From CAZDET01 sp964504335 (GTDB lineage: Bacteria > Bacteroidota > Bacteroidia > Chitinophagales > Saprospiraceae), in assembly GCA_964504335.1 (NCBI GenBank), contig CAZDET010000004.1, forward strand, positions 1 to 64,000: a stretch of 64,000 bases of DNA, read 5' to 3'. The number at the start of each line of letters is the position of its first letter. The first letter of the stretch is position 1. The translations under genes and the position numbers were made by a program. Below, piece by piece: positions 8,650 to 18,428 of this stretch. The notes under the pieces are model-generated. The model searched no databases. It had not been told where the DNA came from and saw only the letters and a list, made by a program, of their open reading frames with translations.

Positions 8650-11600
8650 ATGCGACGCACACTACTCTTGTTATCCCTGTTGACCCTGGGCGTGCAGTTG
8701 GCTGAGGCGCAGATGGTGAATGGTCAGGACACCCTATTCGGCGACGAATGGATCGTCGATGGTCAGATCTATTTACGTATTCCCGTTGCGCAGCCAGGCG
8801 TGTACCACATTAGTATAGAGCAACTTGCAGCGGCTGGCTGGCCGGTTGAAACACTTTCCGGAAAGCAATTCGAACTGTACCGGCAGGGGCAATCAGAACC
8901 CCTTTATGTCTCCAGCCCGGAATCTTTGACGAATTCGGATTTTTTGAGTTTCCACGGCCGGCCCAACCGGGGTGAGCTCGATACCCACCTATTTGCGGAT
9001 GCGGCCGCGCAGCAGCTCAATCCTGCCTATAGCTTATATACCGACACGGCTGTCTACTTCCTCACCTACCTTCAGGAAGGTGTATCTTCTCAGCAGTACC
9101 TGACAATCGATGCAGCGCCTCTGCCGGAAGCCACCACGGTGCCCTACATTTGGCGTACCGTTGAGAAAGTGTACAGCAGTAAATTCATCAAGGAATATGT
9201 TCGGATAACCGGTTTGAGCGTCCGGTATAGCCATTTCACCGTTAGCGAGGGCTATGGCAACCGATCGGAGCAGGATTTTCTCTCCGCAAATGGCAGCCGG
9301 GAAACCCTCACGACGCTTTCTGCCACCAACGCAATTGCCAATGGCCCCGAGGCGCAGCTCAGCCTGCGGTACGGTTGCGGGCCGGATCAGCACCTGCAGG
9401 AAATTCGGGTCGATGGCAACCCGCTGATTAGCCTGGAAGATCGCGATTGGGTAGTTCGGCAGTACGACACGTCAATCGACGGGCAGCTCCTCTCCGATGA
9501 ACGCCTGGAAGTCCTCATCAGTGGAACGGCCGAAGTGGATGGAGCCCCTCAATTGCGGGATAAAGCATCGGTCGCCTTTGTACGGCTAACTTATCCGGCC
9601 CTTCCCAATGCCGATGATGCCAATGAATTGGCGTTTCAGCTGGAAGCGCATCAAGCTCCGTTGCGCTTAGCCATCGAGGAATTCGCAGGGGGCACCGGCC
9701 GCCCGGTCCTCCTGGATCGAGCCAACGGACAGCGGATACTCGGCCGCCTCGAACAAGGAGTTGTGGTGTTCTATTTGCCTCCTGCTTCTCAGGATCGGGA
9801 ACTCCTGCTCTACAACGAAGCAGCCGGAGGGAAATCGGTCGATGTGCTGACAGCGGCCCGGTTCCCGCAGGCCATAGACTTTGATTTGGATTACCTGATG
9901 ATCACTTCGGAACGGCTCACCAGTAATAGCTCCGCTTTGGACGAATATGTGGCCTACCGGGAATCGGCCGATGGAGGGAGCTATCGGGTGGAAACGGTCT
10001 TGGTGGAAGATTTGTACGATGCCTTCAGCTACGGCGTACAGCGCCATCCGCTGGCCATTAAGAACTTTCTCAGTTGGATAAAGCGGCAAGCTCCTGGTTT
10101 AGAACACCTTTTAATCGTTGGAAAAGGGCGTGAATACAACCAATTGCGCAGTGCAGATCAGCTAAACGAGGCGCAACCATCCTTCTTCGTGCCTAGTTTT
10201 GGGTTTCCCGCCAGCGACGTGCTCCTAACCAGCCCGGTTTCCACTTTTGCGCCTCAGATGGCCGTCGGGCGGCTGCCGGTGATCGGTCCGGAAGACATCA
10301 CGCTATACCTCAACAAACTCAAGGAAGTGGAGGCACAAAAGAATGCTCCACAAACCATTGACGGGAAGGCGTGGATGAAGAATATTCTCCACCTTGGAGG
10401 CGGTACCGGACCGGAAGAGCAAACTCAAATCCGCAACCACCTGGAGCGGATGGAATCCATTATTAATGACAATGAGTTTGGAGGAGAAGTCACTGCCTTT
10501 TATAAAACGGGCACTGATCCGATCGAAACCGCGCGATCCGATCGCATTTTTGACCGAATCAACGAGGGGACGTCGATCATATCCTTCTTTGGCCATTCGG
10601 GAGCCAATACGTTCGATTTCAGTATCGATAATCCGGAAAATTACTTCAATCGGGGAAAGTATCCGCTGATGTTATCCCTGGGCTGCTACAGTGGCAATCA
10701 GTTTATCGAAACGCGTAGTATCGGGGAGCGTTTTGTGTTCCTGGAACAGGGTGGGGCGATGGCCTTCGGGGCCACCCGCGGCCTCGGCTTTGTCGGAGCC
10801 CTCGGGCCGTTTGCCGCCGAGTTTTACGAGGTGGCCGGTAGTTCGGGCTACGGAAAAACGATTGGTCAGATAGCCCGCGAAGCAACCGGTCGCTTTTCGA
10901 ATTTCAGGGGCTATGGGTTCGGGACCCTCATCGAGCAATTCGGCCTGATCGGCGATCCGGCCTTTCGCCTGCATCCGCAGGAAGGGCCGGATTATGCATT
11001 CGACCCTGATGGGGTAGTATTTGATCCGCCCGTCGTGGCCGCTCAAGCCGACAGTTTTGAACTGCAGTTGCGCCTGACGAATCTCGGCCGCAACACAAAG
11101 GACTCGCTGGAGATCAAAATCGAACAGGAACTGCCCGACGGCACGTTGCTCCCGGCAGTTTCTGCGACCGTGCTTGCCCCGGCATACAGCGAGGATTACC
11201 AGTTTCGGATAGCTACCCAAGGCAATGCCGCCATTGGGCTGAACACGATCTACGCGCAAATCGATCCGCAAAACAAGCTGGACGAACTTCCTGCCCCGGC
11301 AGCTATCCAAAACAACGAGCTGATCGCAAATGACCGACCCGGTGCGCCCTTCTTCGTGGTGGCTAATACCGCCCTCCCACAGTACCCCGGGGAGTATGCC
11401 CTTGTAGGAGGCCCTCAATTGGAGCTGCTTGCGCGCACCACTGATCCGCTCACGGGGGAGCGGCTGTACCAGCTCGAAATCGATACCGTGCCCGATTTTG
11501 AACCCCCCCTGCTTCGGGCAACTATCCGGCAGGAGGGCGGCCTCGTGCGTTGGAAGCCGGCCCTCGCCTGGCAAGACTCAACCGTTTATTATTGGAGGGT

Positions 11601-13698
11601 CAGCCCGGATGCTTCCGAGACGGAAAATCAGGCTTTTGTCTGGGAATCAAGTTCGTTTACCTATGCCAGCAATGCGGCCGAAGGCTGGGCCCAGGCACAT
11701 TGGGGGCAATGGGAAGAAAATAGCTTCGACGAAATGCAGCTGGACGCTCGGAGGGACTTCGAGTTTTTCGGACAAGACGTCAACGTCGAGCTCCTTAATG
11801 GGCTCTGGGATGGCGGGCAACTCCGCCCGGGGCTGATCTACGATTTTGCCAGTTATGCGGGTTCGGTGAGGCCTTGGCGCTTCTTGCGCGAGGGGATAGC
11901 GGTGGTCGTATCCGAACCCACCTCGGCCTCCTTCTGGACGAACCCCCCCGACGACCGGTTTGAGGAAGGTGATTACGGCCTACCTACCGGTAATAGCCGC
12001 GTGTTTGCATTTCCTACCGAAACCCTCGAACAGCGCGAAAACCTGCTGACCTTCCTCGATGAGGTCGTCCCAATTGGTTATTTCGTGTTTCTGTATACGA
12101 TTCAGTACGATACGACCAATCAGATCTATGCCGATACCTGGCAGGCCGATCAGGCTATCACGGGTCGGAGTATTTACAGCTTTCTGGAACAAGAAGGGGC
12201 TACTACCATCCGCCAATTGGCGGAGGCTGAACTGCCCTATCTGCTGACCTACCGCAAGGGCTTCGGCATCATCAAAGAGGCAATGGCCGATAGCTTGACG
12301 CAAACCATTCGGATGAGTATCGATATTCCTCGAAAAGCTACGGCCGGTTCTATGGAAACGACAACCGTCGGGCCAGTAGACAGTTGGAATTTCTTCCGTT
12401 GGAACGGTACTCTTAGCGATACGACGGATCAAAATCGGCTGGCAATTGTGGGCGGATCGGATATCGATGCTGTGGCGGATACGCTGTTTCAAACCACGGG
12501 CTTCGGCACTATTGATTTACAATCCGTCGATCCGCAACAGTATCCCTATTTACGGGCCGTCTGGCTAGCGAATGACGAGACGAATCGCACGCCTTCCAAC
12601 ATTTCCTGGATGCAATTCGACTATACTGGCTTGCCGGATCTTTTATTCGATGGATCCGCTCATCTCGTACGCGGTCCGGATAGCCTGGAGCAAGGGGAAG
12701 CCTATCCCTTCGAAATTGCAGTCACTAACACCCAGCGCGTACCGAGCGACAGCTCCGTGGTTCGGATGCGCTGGCTGGAAGGCAATCAGATAGTGGAGAC
12801 TACGGAATTTGCGTTGCCGGCCCTGAGCCAACTGGATACTGCTCACGTAGTCTTGGATCTGGATTCGAAAAAAGCAGTCGGAAATCAGCAATTGTTCCTT
12901 GAAATCAATCCGGATCGCTCGCAGCAGGAAACCAATTTTGCGAACAACTCTCTGTCCGTTCGATTCGCAATAGGGCAGGACGTGCTGGCGCCGTCTATGG
13001 TTGTCTCTTTCGACGGGCGCCAGATTTTGGATGGAGAACTCGTTTCGGCCTCGCCCCAAATTGAGGTACAGGTAGTTGATGAAAACCAATTCCTGCTCCT
13101 CGAAAATCCCGAGGATATTGCCCTAACCATCACCTATCCGGACGGACAACAGGAAACCCTGAATGGGGTCGATCCGCGGGTGCAATTTATACCTGGTTCG
13201 GCTGAAGACAATACCGCACGCCTTAAGTACCAGCCGGCCTTATTGCAGGATGGTATTTACCAGTTGCGCGTCAATAGTGCCGACGCCAGCGGTAATCGCT
13301 CGGGAGACCTGGCCTACGAAGTAAGCTTCGAAGTGATCAATGAATCCCGTATTTCGAACGTCTTGCCTTACCCCAACCCGTTTTCTGATCGTACGTACTT
13401 CGTGTACACGCTGACCGGCGAGCAGGTACCTCTGGATTATGCTCTGACTATTATGACGGTATCGGGAAAGGTCGTCCGTCGCTTGACCGCTGCGGATCTG
13501 GGGCCCCTGCAAGTGGGGCAGCATCAAACGCAGTTTTTCTGGGACGGCACCGACGAATTTGGCGATCCCCTTGCCAACGGGGTATATCTCTACCGCATGG
13601 AAGTGCGCGACGCCGATGGCCGTCAATTAGAGGCACACAGTACTTCCGTCGATCGCTTTTTCCGCAACGAACTCGGAAAATTGGTGATATTGAGGTGA
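8650..13698 (+). CDS. porU2: PorU2-like C25 (gingipain-fold) type IX secretion sortase
   Basis: Large secreted peptidase-fold protein (1682 aa from the ATG at 8650). The frame is open back to 8503, but that part contains a terminator and no signal peptide, whereas MRRTLLLLSLLTLG...AEAQ at 8650 is a clean signal peptide. The C25 domain is in the N-terminal half, with catalytic His649 in SFFGHSGANTF and Cys679 in SLGCYSGNQF. It is followed by two CARDB/Ig-like regions and a C-terminal FlgD-Ig-like domain (PYPNPFSD...GVYLYRMEV). PorU cleaves T9SS C-terminal signals and attaches cargo to an anionic lipopolysaccharide. This longer form matches what is annotated in Saprospiria as PorU2, whose role is less clear. 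Its TGA shares a base with the start of the next, sugar-biosynthesis gene. Confidence 0.82.
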   Translation: MRRTLLLLSLLTLGVQLAEAQMVNGQDTLFGDEWIVDGQIYLRIPVAQPGVYHISIEQLAAAGWPVETLSGKQFELYRQGQSEPLYVSSPESLTNSDFLSFHGRPNRGELDTHLFADAAAQQLNPAYSLYTDTAVYFLTYLQEGVSSQQYLTIDAAPLPEATTVPYIWRTVEKVYSSKFIKEYVRITGLSVRYSHFTVSEGYGNRSEQDFLSANGSRETLTTLSATNAIANGPEAQLSLRYGCGPDQHLQEIRVDGNPLISLEDRDWVVRQYDTSIDGQLLSDERLEVLISGTAEVDGAPQLRDKASVAFVRLTYPALPNADDANELAFQLEAHQAPLRLAIEEFAGGTGRPVLLDRANGQRILGRLEQGVVVFYLPPASQDRELLLYNEAAGGKSVDVLTAARFPQAIDFDLDYLMITSERLTSNSSALDEYVAYRESADGGSYRVETVLVEDLYDAFSYGVQRHPLAIKNFLSWIKRQAPGLEHLLIVGKGREYNQLRSADQLNEAQPSFFVPSFGFPASDVLLTSPVSTFAPQMAVGRLPVIGPEDITLYLNKLKEVEAQKNAPQTIDGKAWMKNILHLGGGTGPEEQTQIRNHLERMESIINDNEFGGEVTAFYKTGTDPIETARSDRIFDRINEGTSIISFFGHSGANTFDFSIDNPENYFNRGKYPLMLSLGCYSGNQFIETRSIGERFVFLEQGGAMAFGATRGLGFVGALGPFAAEFYEVAGSSGYGKTIGQIAREATGRFSNFRGYGFGTLIEQFGLIGDPAFRLHPQEGPDYAFDPDGVVFDPPVVAAQADSFELQLRLTNLGRNTKDSLEIKIEQELPDGTLLPAVSATVLAPAYSEDYQFRIATQGNAAIGLNTIYAQIDPQNKLDELPAPAAIQNNELIANDRPGAPFFVVANTALPQYPGEYALVGGPQLELLARTTDPLTGERLYQLEIDTVPDFEPPLLRATIRQEGGLVRWKPALAWQDSTVYYWRVSPDASETENQAFVWESSSFTYASNAAEGWAQAHWGQWEENSFDEMQLDARRDFEFFGQDVNVELLNGLWDGGQLRPGLIYDFASYAGSVRPWRFLREGIAVVVSEPTSASFWTNPPDDRFEEGDYGLPTGNSRVFAFPTETLEQRENLLTFLDEVVPIGYFVFLYTIQYDTTNQIYADTWQADQAITGRSIYSFLEQEGATTIRQLAEAELPYLLTYRKGFGIIKEAMADSLTQTIRMSIDIPRKATAGSMETTTVGPVDSWNFFRWNGTLSDTTDQNRLAIVGGSDIDAVADTLFQTTGFGTIDLQSVDPQQYPYLRAVWLANDETNRTPSNISWMQFDYTGLPDLLFDGSAHLVRGPDSLEQGEAYPFEIAVTNTQRVPSDSSVVRMRWLEGNQIVETTEFALPALSQLDTAHVVLDLDSKKAVGNQQLFLEINPDRSQQETNFANNSLSVRFAIGQDVLAPSMVVSFDGRQILDGELVSASPQIEVQVVDENQFLLLENPEDIALTITYPDGQQETLNGVDPRVQFIPGSAEDNTARLKYQPALLQDGIYQLRVNSADASGNRSGDLAYEVSFEVINESRISNVLPYPNPFSDRTYFVYTLTGEQVPLDYALTIMTVSGKVVRRLTAADLGPLQVGQHQTQFFWDGTDEFGDPLANGVYLYRMEVRDADGRQLEAHSTSVDRFFRNELGKLVILR

Positions 13699-14831
13699 TG
13701 AATCGCTCCATCCCTTTTGCTGTTCCCTACCAAAACGGGAGGGAACTGGATCACCTTCGCAACAGTATTGCTACTGGATTGCTGAGTGGCAATGGGCAGT
13801 ACACCCGGTTGTGTGAAGAGCGCCTGGAAGTACTTACCGGTGCCAAACGCGTATTGCTGACGGCTTCTTGTACGCATGCGCTGGAGATGGCTATGCTTCT
13901 GTGCGATTTGAAGGCCGGCGACGAGGTGATCATTCCCGGGTTTACGTTTGTGTCGGTAGCAAACGCCGTAGCGCTGCGTGGGGCTGTTCCGGTGTTTGTC
14001 GATAGCGATTTGCGGGATTTAAATCTGGACGTAGCAGGAGTAGCCGCAGCGATTACTAGGCGCACCAAGGCCATAATAGTGATGCACTACGGAGGTATAG
14101 CCGCCGATATGGATGCGCTGCGCGAGTTGGCCGACCAGGCCGGCATACCCCTAATCGAAGATGCGGCCCACTGCATTGGTGCCTACTACCGAAAGCGGCA
14201 CCTGGGAACGATCGGAGACGCCGGTACGCTCAGCTTTCACGCCAGCAAAAATATTCAATGTGGAGAGGGGGGAGCCCTGCTCATCAACCGTCCGGATTGG
14301 ATCGAACGCGCCGAGCAAATCCGAGAAAAAGGGACCAACCGCGCCCAATTCGAACGCGGTGAGGTGGGCGCTTATACCTGGGTGACTCTGGGCTCTTCCT
14401 ACCTTGTTTCCGAGTTAAATGCTGCTTTTCTATACGGTCAACTCGAAGACGTGCAGCGGGTAGGGGAGTCCCGATGCCAACACTGGCAGCGCTATTGTAA
14501 CCGGTTCTGCGGAAATCCGCGCCTAACCGTAGCGGAAATTCGGGAGGAGGCGCTACCGAATGGGCACCTGTTTTACGTGTTGCTGCCCGACCAGAAACAG
14601 CGTGATGCCTGCCTTCAATACTTGCGAGGGAAGGGCATTGAGACGGCATTTCACTACCAGCCGCTTGCAATCTCCCCGGCTGGAATCCGGTATGGACGGG
14701 CTGCCGACGACAATACTACTGCTATTGAAGGTGCGCAGCGACTGCTCCGATTGCCGATTTACCCTGAATTAGCCTCGGAAGACGTAGATTTCATCGCCGA
14801 TCAATTGGAGGCCTTTCTATGCAGCCAGTAG
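13698..14831 (+). CDS. wecE: dTDP-4-amino-4,6-dideoxygalactose transaminase (WecE/RffA type)
   Basis: PLP aminotransferase of the DegT/DnrJ/EryC1 family that would aminate dTDP-4-keto-6-deoxyglucose to dTDP-Fuc4N. The 377-aa chain has the PLP lysine in LSFHASKNIQCGEGGAL. The WecE-specific stretch REKGTNRAQFERGEV..YTWVTLGSSYLVSEL is clearly present, which is why this specificity is preferred over general sugar transaminases. ATG at 13698 shares its A with the TGA of the sortase (TGATG), implying translational coupling; a GTG at 13695 is also possible. The next gene starts inside it (13-base overlap). RmlA/RmlB donors are not in the window. Confidence 0.85.
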   Translation: MNRSIPFAVPYQNGRELDHLRNSIATGLLSGNGQYTRLCEERLEVLTGAKRVLLTASCTHALEMAMLLCDLKAGDEVIIPGFTFVSVANAVALRGAVPVFVDSDLRDLNLDVAGVAAAITRRTKAIIVMHYGGIAADMDALRELADQAGIPLIEDAAHCIGAYYRKRHLGTIGDAGTLSFHASKNIQCGEGGALLINRPDWIERAEQIREKGTNRAQFERGEVGAYTWVTLGSSYLVSELNAAFLYGQLEDVQRVGESRCQHWQRYCNRFCGNPRLTVAEIREEALPNGHLFYVLLPDQKQRDACLQYLRGKGIETAFHYQPLAISPAGIRYGRAADDNTTAIEGAQRLLRLPIYPELASEDVDFIADQLEAFLCSQ

Positions 14832-15817
14832 TTGTTTCCTTGTATGTAGGGCAGTTGAGTGCTTTCGGCATGGCGAGTCTGCGGGCCTTGCTAAACGAGC
14901 CAGGCTTTAGAGTGTGCGAACTATTTGTACCCCAACTCACCCACTGGGAGGCTTTTTACCATAGGGTATATCGCGGCAATAGTCCCCGTAAGACGTCCGC
15001 ATACCGAAGGGCCACAGTCCAATTGCGACGCCTGCTGCGTCAATCTGATTTCGATGGGCGAATGATACCGTTTGAGCTAGAGCAGGCGGTTTCGAATGAG
15101 GTGGTCGATTTTGCGTTGAGTCTTGGCTTCCCGGTCATCTTCCCTGCGGCTTGGATCGAACAGTGGTCGGGGAACGCTCTCAATGTGCATCCTTCACTGC
15201 TTCCCCGTTGCCGGGGTGCAAACCCCACTTACTGGACGGTGGCAAAGGGCGAGCCGAGTAGTGGTATTTCCACCCATGAGATCGTACAGGCGCTGGATGC
15301 AGGCCCGATTTGGGCGCAAACCCCGATTTCCTTTGACCCCCTTGAAATTACCGAGCGGCAGCTTCGCCAGCTGGTCGTTCAGCACCTCCCCCGGCACTTC
15401 CGTCTGCTGGCTGATCAACTCCGCACCGGAGGGCAGCCCGTACCGCAGGCCGAGGAAATGGCTACCTATTACCGGCAGGACCAACCCGCCGATCACCGCA
15501 TTCGGTGGGAGGAAGAAGGGGCGGTCCCAATCGACGCGAAGGTGCGAGCAGGAAAGGCATTTGCAAAAAATGAGATCGGCGAATCCATCTACCTGTCGGC
15601 CGAGCCGGGCATATCCAGAATAACGATCGACCGAAGCGCGCTCACTCTTCCGGGCACGATTGTGGAAACGGGAGCGGGTTGGGTACGCATACGCACCATC
15701 GATGGAACGATCCGCCTGCAAACCCGTCGGAGCAACCGACACATTCTCAATCGCATCTACCGAAGAACAACAGGAAAAGTCGGTTCTTACGGCAAACTAG
15801 GAGAACGCTTTCTATGA
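14819..15817 (+). CDS. Formyltransferase-family protein, probable sugar N-formyltransferase
   Basis: Related to methionyl-tRNA formyltransferase and to N10-formyl-THF-dependent sugar N-formyltransferases. The 332-aa protein carries the family Asn-x-His in LNVHPSLLPRCRGANP and the downstream Asp in ALDAGPI, which together form the N-H-D catalytic set. The C-terminal part resembles the OB-like Fmt C domain. Position right after a WecE-type transaminase (13-base overlap) suggests it formylates the 4-amino group of the dTDP-sugar, as VioF/FdtF-type enzymes do; this is inference. A second fmt for tRNA would be expected elsewhere in the genome. Followed by the flippase with an ATGA overlap. Confidence 0.72.
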   Translation: MQPVVVSLYVGQLSAFGMASLRALLNEPGFRVCELFVPQLTHWEAFYHRVYRGNSPRKTSAYRRATVQLRRLLRQSDFDGRMIPFELEQAVSNEVVDFALSLGFPVIFPAAWIEQWSGNALNVHPSLLPRCRGANPTYWTVAKGEPSSGISTHEIVQALDAGPIWAQTPISFDPLEITERQLRQLVVQHLPRHFRLLADQLRTGGQPVPQAEEMATYYRQDQPADHRIRWEEEGAVPIDAKVRAGKAFAKNEIGESIYLSAEPGISRITIDRSALTLPGTIVETGAGWVRIRTIDGTIRLQTRRSNRHILNRIYRRTTGKVGSYGKLGERFL

Positions 15818-17238
15818 GCCGATCGCCGATTTTGCGGGCCCTTTCCTGGTCGATTGGTGGGCGTGCGGTACATCTTCTGATCAGCCTAAGTGCCAATATT
15901 TTGTTGATGCGCCTGGTGGCCCCTACTGCCTTTGGGAAGCTGGCGCTCGTAGCCGTGGCATTTACCTTTCTGGAGGGATTGCGCGATCTGGGTACGATAC
16001 CGAGTATGATTCAGCGAAAAACGCTCATTCGCTCCGAAATCGCCGGTCTGTATAGTTTGCAGTTGCTACTTGCGCTCAGCTGCTGCATCGGGCCTCTTAT
16101 TTGGTACCTGCTTACGAAGGACCCTGATTTACAACTCTTGCTCCTACTTGGCACCTTGCATTTCCTATTGGGAGGAATCGTTGGCTTACCAGTTGCAATG
16201 TGGCAGCGAGAATTGCGATTCGACCGAATTGTATCGGCTGAAGTAGTCGGTTTATTTCTTGCCGCCGTGGTGGGGATAGCGCTCGCGTGGTGGGAGTATC
16301 CTATTTGGGCCCTTGCTATCCGCAATCCATTGCGGTATGCCTACATTCTGTTGATCGTCGTATATCACCGGGCCATGTGGTGGCCGGGGCCGATGCGCGC
16401 CCTGCAATTATGGCCGCATTTGCGATTTGGAGGGCCGATAACGATCGATGGACTGCTTAATTTCGCCGTGCGCAATCTGGATGATTTACTGATTGGCCGT
16501 TTTCTGGGTTACCAGGCCCTTGGTTGGTACAATCGGGCTTACCAAATTCTATTGTTTCCCATCCGAAATATCAGCAGGACACTGAGTAGGGTGTTTTTCC
16601 CAGCCGTGGCCCCGCTACAGGATGACCCTCGCGCTGTATTTGAACGCTACGAAGCGCTGGTGCGACTCATCTGGACGACGATGCTGCCCTGCTTCACTGT
16701 CCTGTTTATCGTGGCGGATGTGGTTTTTCCGGCTCTGGTTGGTGAAGAATGGCGCTCGATTGTGTCGGTAGTGCGCGTGTTTTGTGTACTGGCCGTCTTC
16801 CAATTAGTCGGTACTCTGGAGGGTACGATTTACCAGATTTTGGGAAAGACCCAGTTACAAATGCGGCTTGGCCTGGTGATAAAGCCCTTGTTATTGCTCA
16901 GCATTGTGTTATCCCTACTGATTGGCAAATCCATATTCTGGGTAGCGGTGGGCTATGCCATTGCATCCGTCACCGCAGTATTGATTGGGCTTGGGCTGAT
17001 TAGTAAGCTTTGTGGCGTGTCCGTGCTACGCATTGGGCGGGCTTGCTGGCCGGGCATCGAATCTACTTTGATCGGACTGCTGCTATTTGGAATATTCTAT
17101 TTGCTGACCGATCAACTGATTGCTGCAACGGGTATTTATGCCATGAGCTATTTCGCTTATTTTAGGTGGCGATTTGCCCGCTGGTACAGCGATTGGCTCC
17201 GCCTTTTTCGGCAGATGCGGTCGTTGAAAGCTCATTGA
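15814..17238 (+). CDS. Wzx-type polysaccharide flippase (MOP superfamily)
   Basis: Inner-membrane protein of 474 aa with about 12-14 hydrophobic segments. It resembles the polysaccharide-export/WzxC branch, which flips lipid-linked oligosaccharides to the periplasm. An early MRLVAPTAFGKLALVAVAFTFLEG-like segment and the DNLLIG-like motif (DDLLIGRFLGYQALGWYNRAYQ) are typical of the family. The open frame extends upstream to 15679, but the ATG at 15814 overlaps the preceding stop as ATGA, fits the family N-terminus and is chosen. The next gene begins immediately after its stop (0 bases). No Wzy polymerase or initiating phosphoglycosyltransferase is seen nearby. Confidence 0.85.
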   Translation: MSRSPILRALSWSIGGRAVHLLISLSANILLMRLVAPTAFGKLALVAVAFTFLEGLRDLGTIPSMIQRKTLIRSEIAGLYSLQLLLALSCCIGPLIWYLLTKDPDLQLLLLLGTLHFLLGGIVGLPVAMWQRELRFDRIVSAEVVGLFLAAVVGIALAWWEYPIWALAIRNPLRYAYILLIVVYHRAMWWPGPMRALQLWPHLRFGGPITIDGLLNFAVRNLDDLLIGRFLGYQALGWYNRAYQILLFPIRNISRTLSRVFFPAVAPLQDDPRAVFERYEALVRLIWTTMLPCFTVLFIVADVVFPALVGEEWRSIVSVVRVFCVLAVFQLVGTLEGTIYQILGKTQLQMRLGLVIKPLLLLSIVLSLLIGKSIFWVAVGYAIASVTAVLIGLGLISKLCGVSVLRIGRACWPGIESTLIGLLLFGIFYLLTDQLIAATGIYAMSYFAYFRWRFARWYSDWLRLFRQMRSLKAH

Positions 17239-18414
17239 ATGCGCATTTTTCATCTTATTTCCGAATATTTACCCGCCTCGCAGATTTGGTTGTACCACCA
17301 ATTGCATTACAATCAGGTGGCTGAGCACCATATTGGAACGCAGCGTTTGCTGCCCCATAATTTTTTCGATCCTGATTTCCGATTTTGTATCAGCGATCGC
17401 GGCCCCCTCCGGTCGATTATTAGTAAGCTCGACCGGAGTAATTGGCGGGATCGCAGTCGACACGCCCGGCTGTTTGCGGCTTCGAAATTGCTGCTAAATG
17501 AGCGGGAGCAATGGGGGCCCTACGTTCGGCAGCAACGCATCGATTTAGTGCACGTCCACTTTGCCGATATTGCCTATCGCTACCGGCATTTTTTGGAAGC
17601 GCTCGAAATCCCCTTCATCGTCTCCTTTTACGGGCATGATTACGAACGTGCGGCGCGCCGCACGTCCGACCGGAAAGCCCGCATTCAGCATATCCTTCGG
17701 AAGGCTTCCGCCATCACCGCAGAAGGCCCGTTTGGCGCTACCCAACTCCGGGAGAAATGGCAGCTGAATGGACGAATCGAAGTGCTCCCATTAGGCATTC
17801 CGTTGCCGGATGCACCGGAGCCGAAAGACGGTCCTCATCAACCCCTCCGCCTGCTCCAAATCGCCAATATCACGGAGAAAAAAGGCCAACTCAGCACCGT
17901 GCAGGCAACCCATGCCCTGTTGCAGCGAGGCGTTCCGACTGAATTGACGCTGGTTGGCAATGTGCATCAACCCGCTTATTTTAAAGGCCTCCTCGATTAT
18001 CTGCGCACCCATCGCTTGTCGGAGCGGGTGTCAATTCGACCCTTCCTGCCCTACAGCCAACTGGACGCATTTCTCCGGCAATTCGATGTGTTTGTGCATC
18101 CGAGCCAATGGGCAGCCGATGGCGATTGTGAAGGGGGCGCTCCCATCGTGCTGTTAGATGTGCAAGCGCGTGGACTGCCCGTGGTGGCTACCAATCATTG
18201 CGATATCCCGGCGGAAGTTGCGCATGGGAAAAGCGGCATCCTGGTGGCGGAAGGCGATATGGACGGTCTGACCGATGCAATCCAGTCGTTTGCCCAAATG
18301 GATCAGGCGACTTATTTGGCGTATTCGCGGGCGGCTCGGGAGTGGGTGGCCGAACGCTTTGATGTGCAGTATACTGCTGCACGGTGCCAGCAGTTATATC
18401 ATTCGATCGTTTAA
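17239..18414 (+). CDS. GT4-family glycosyltransferase (colanic-acid-type)
   Basis: GT-B enzyme of 391 aa starting directly at the flippase stop. The N-terminal half has the HVHFADIAYRY and PFIVSFYGHDYE motifs seen in WcaL/AmsK-type polysaccharide glycosyltransferases. The C-terminal half has LLQIANITEKKG and FLPYSQLDAFL, then HPSQWAADGDCEGGAPIVLLDVQARGLPVV, where the EGGAPIVLLD segment replaces the usual EGFGxxxxEA of GT4; this variant is typical of the WcaL group. Predicted to add a hexose to the lipid-linked repeat made by this cluster; donor unknown. Confidence 0.87.
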   Translation: MRIFHLISEYLPASQIWLYHQLHYNQVAEHHIGTQRLLPHNFFDPDFRFCISDRGPLRSIISKLDRSNWRDRSRHARLFAASKLLLNEREQWGPYVRQQRIDLVHVHFADIAYRYRHFLEALEIPFIVSFYGHDYERAARRTSDRKARIQHILRKASAITAEGPFGATQLREKWQLNGRIEVLPLGIPLPDAPEPKDGPHQPLRLLQIANITEKKGQLSTVQATHALLQRGVPTELTLVGNVHQPAYFKGLLDYLRTHRLSERVSIRPFLPYSQLDAFLRQFDVFVHPSQWAADGDCEGGAPIVLLDVQARGLPVVATNHCDIPAEVAHGKSGILVAEGDMDGLTDAIQSFAQMDQATYLAYSRAAREWVAERFDVQYTAARCQQLYHSIV

Positions 18415-18428
18415 CCGACTTCCCAACC

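Noticed and set aside
10672..11574. 300-aa minus-strand ORF
   Set aside because: Antisense shadow of the sortase gene, produced by G+C-rich codon bias.
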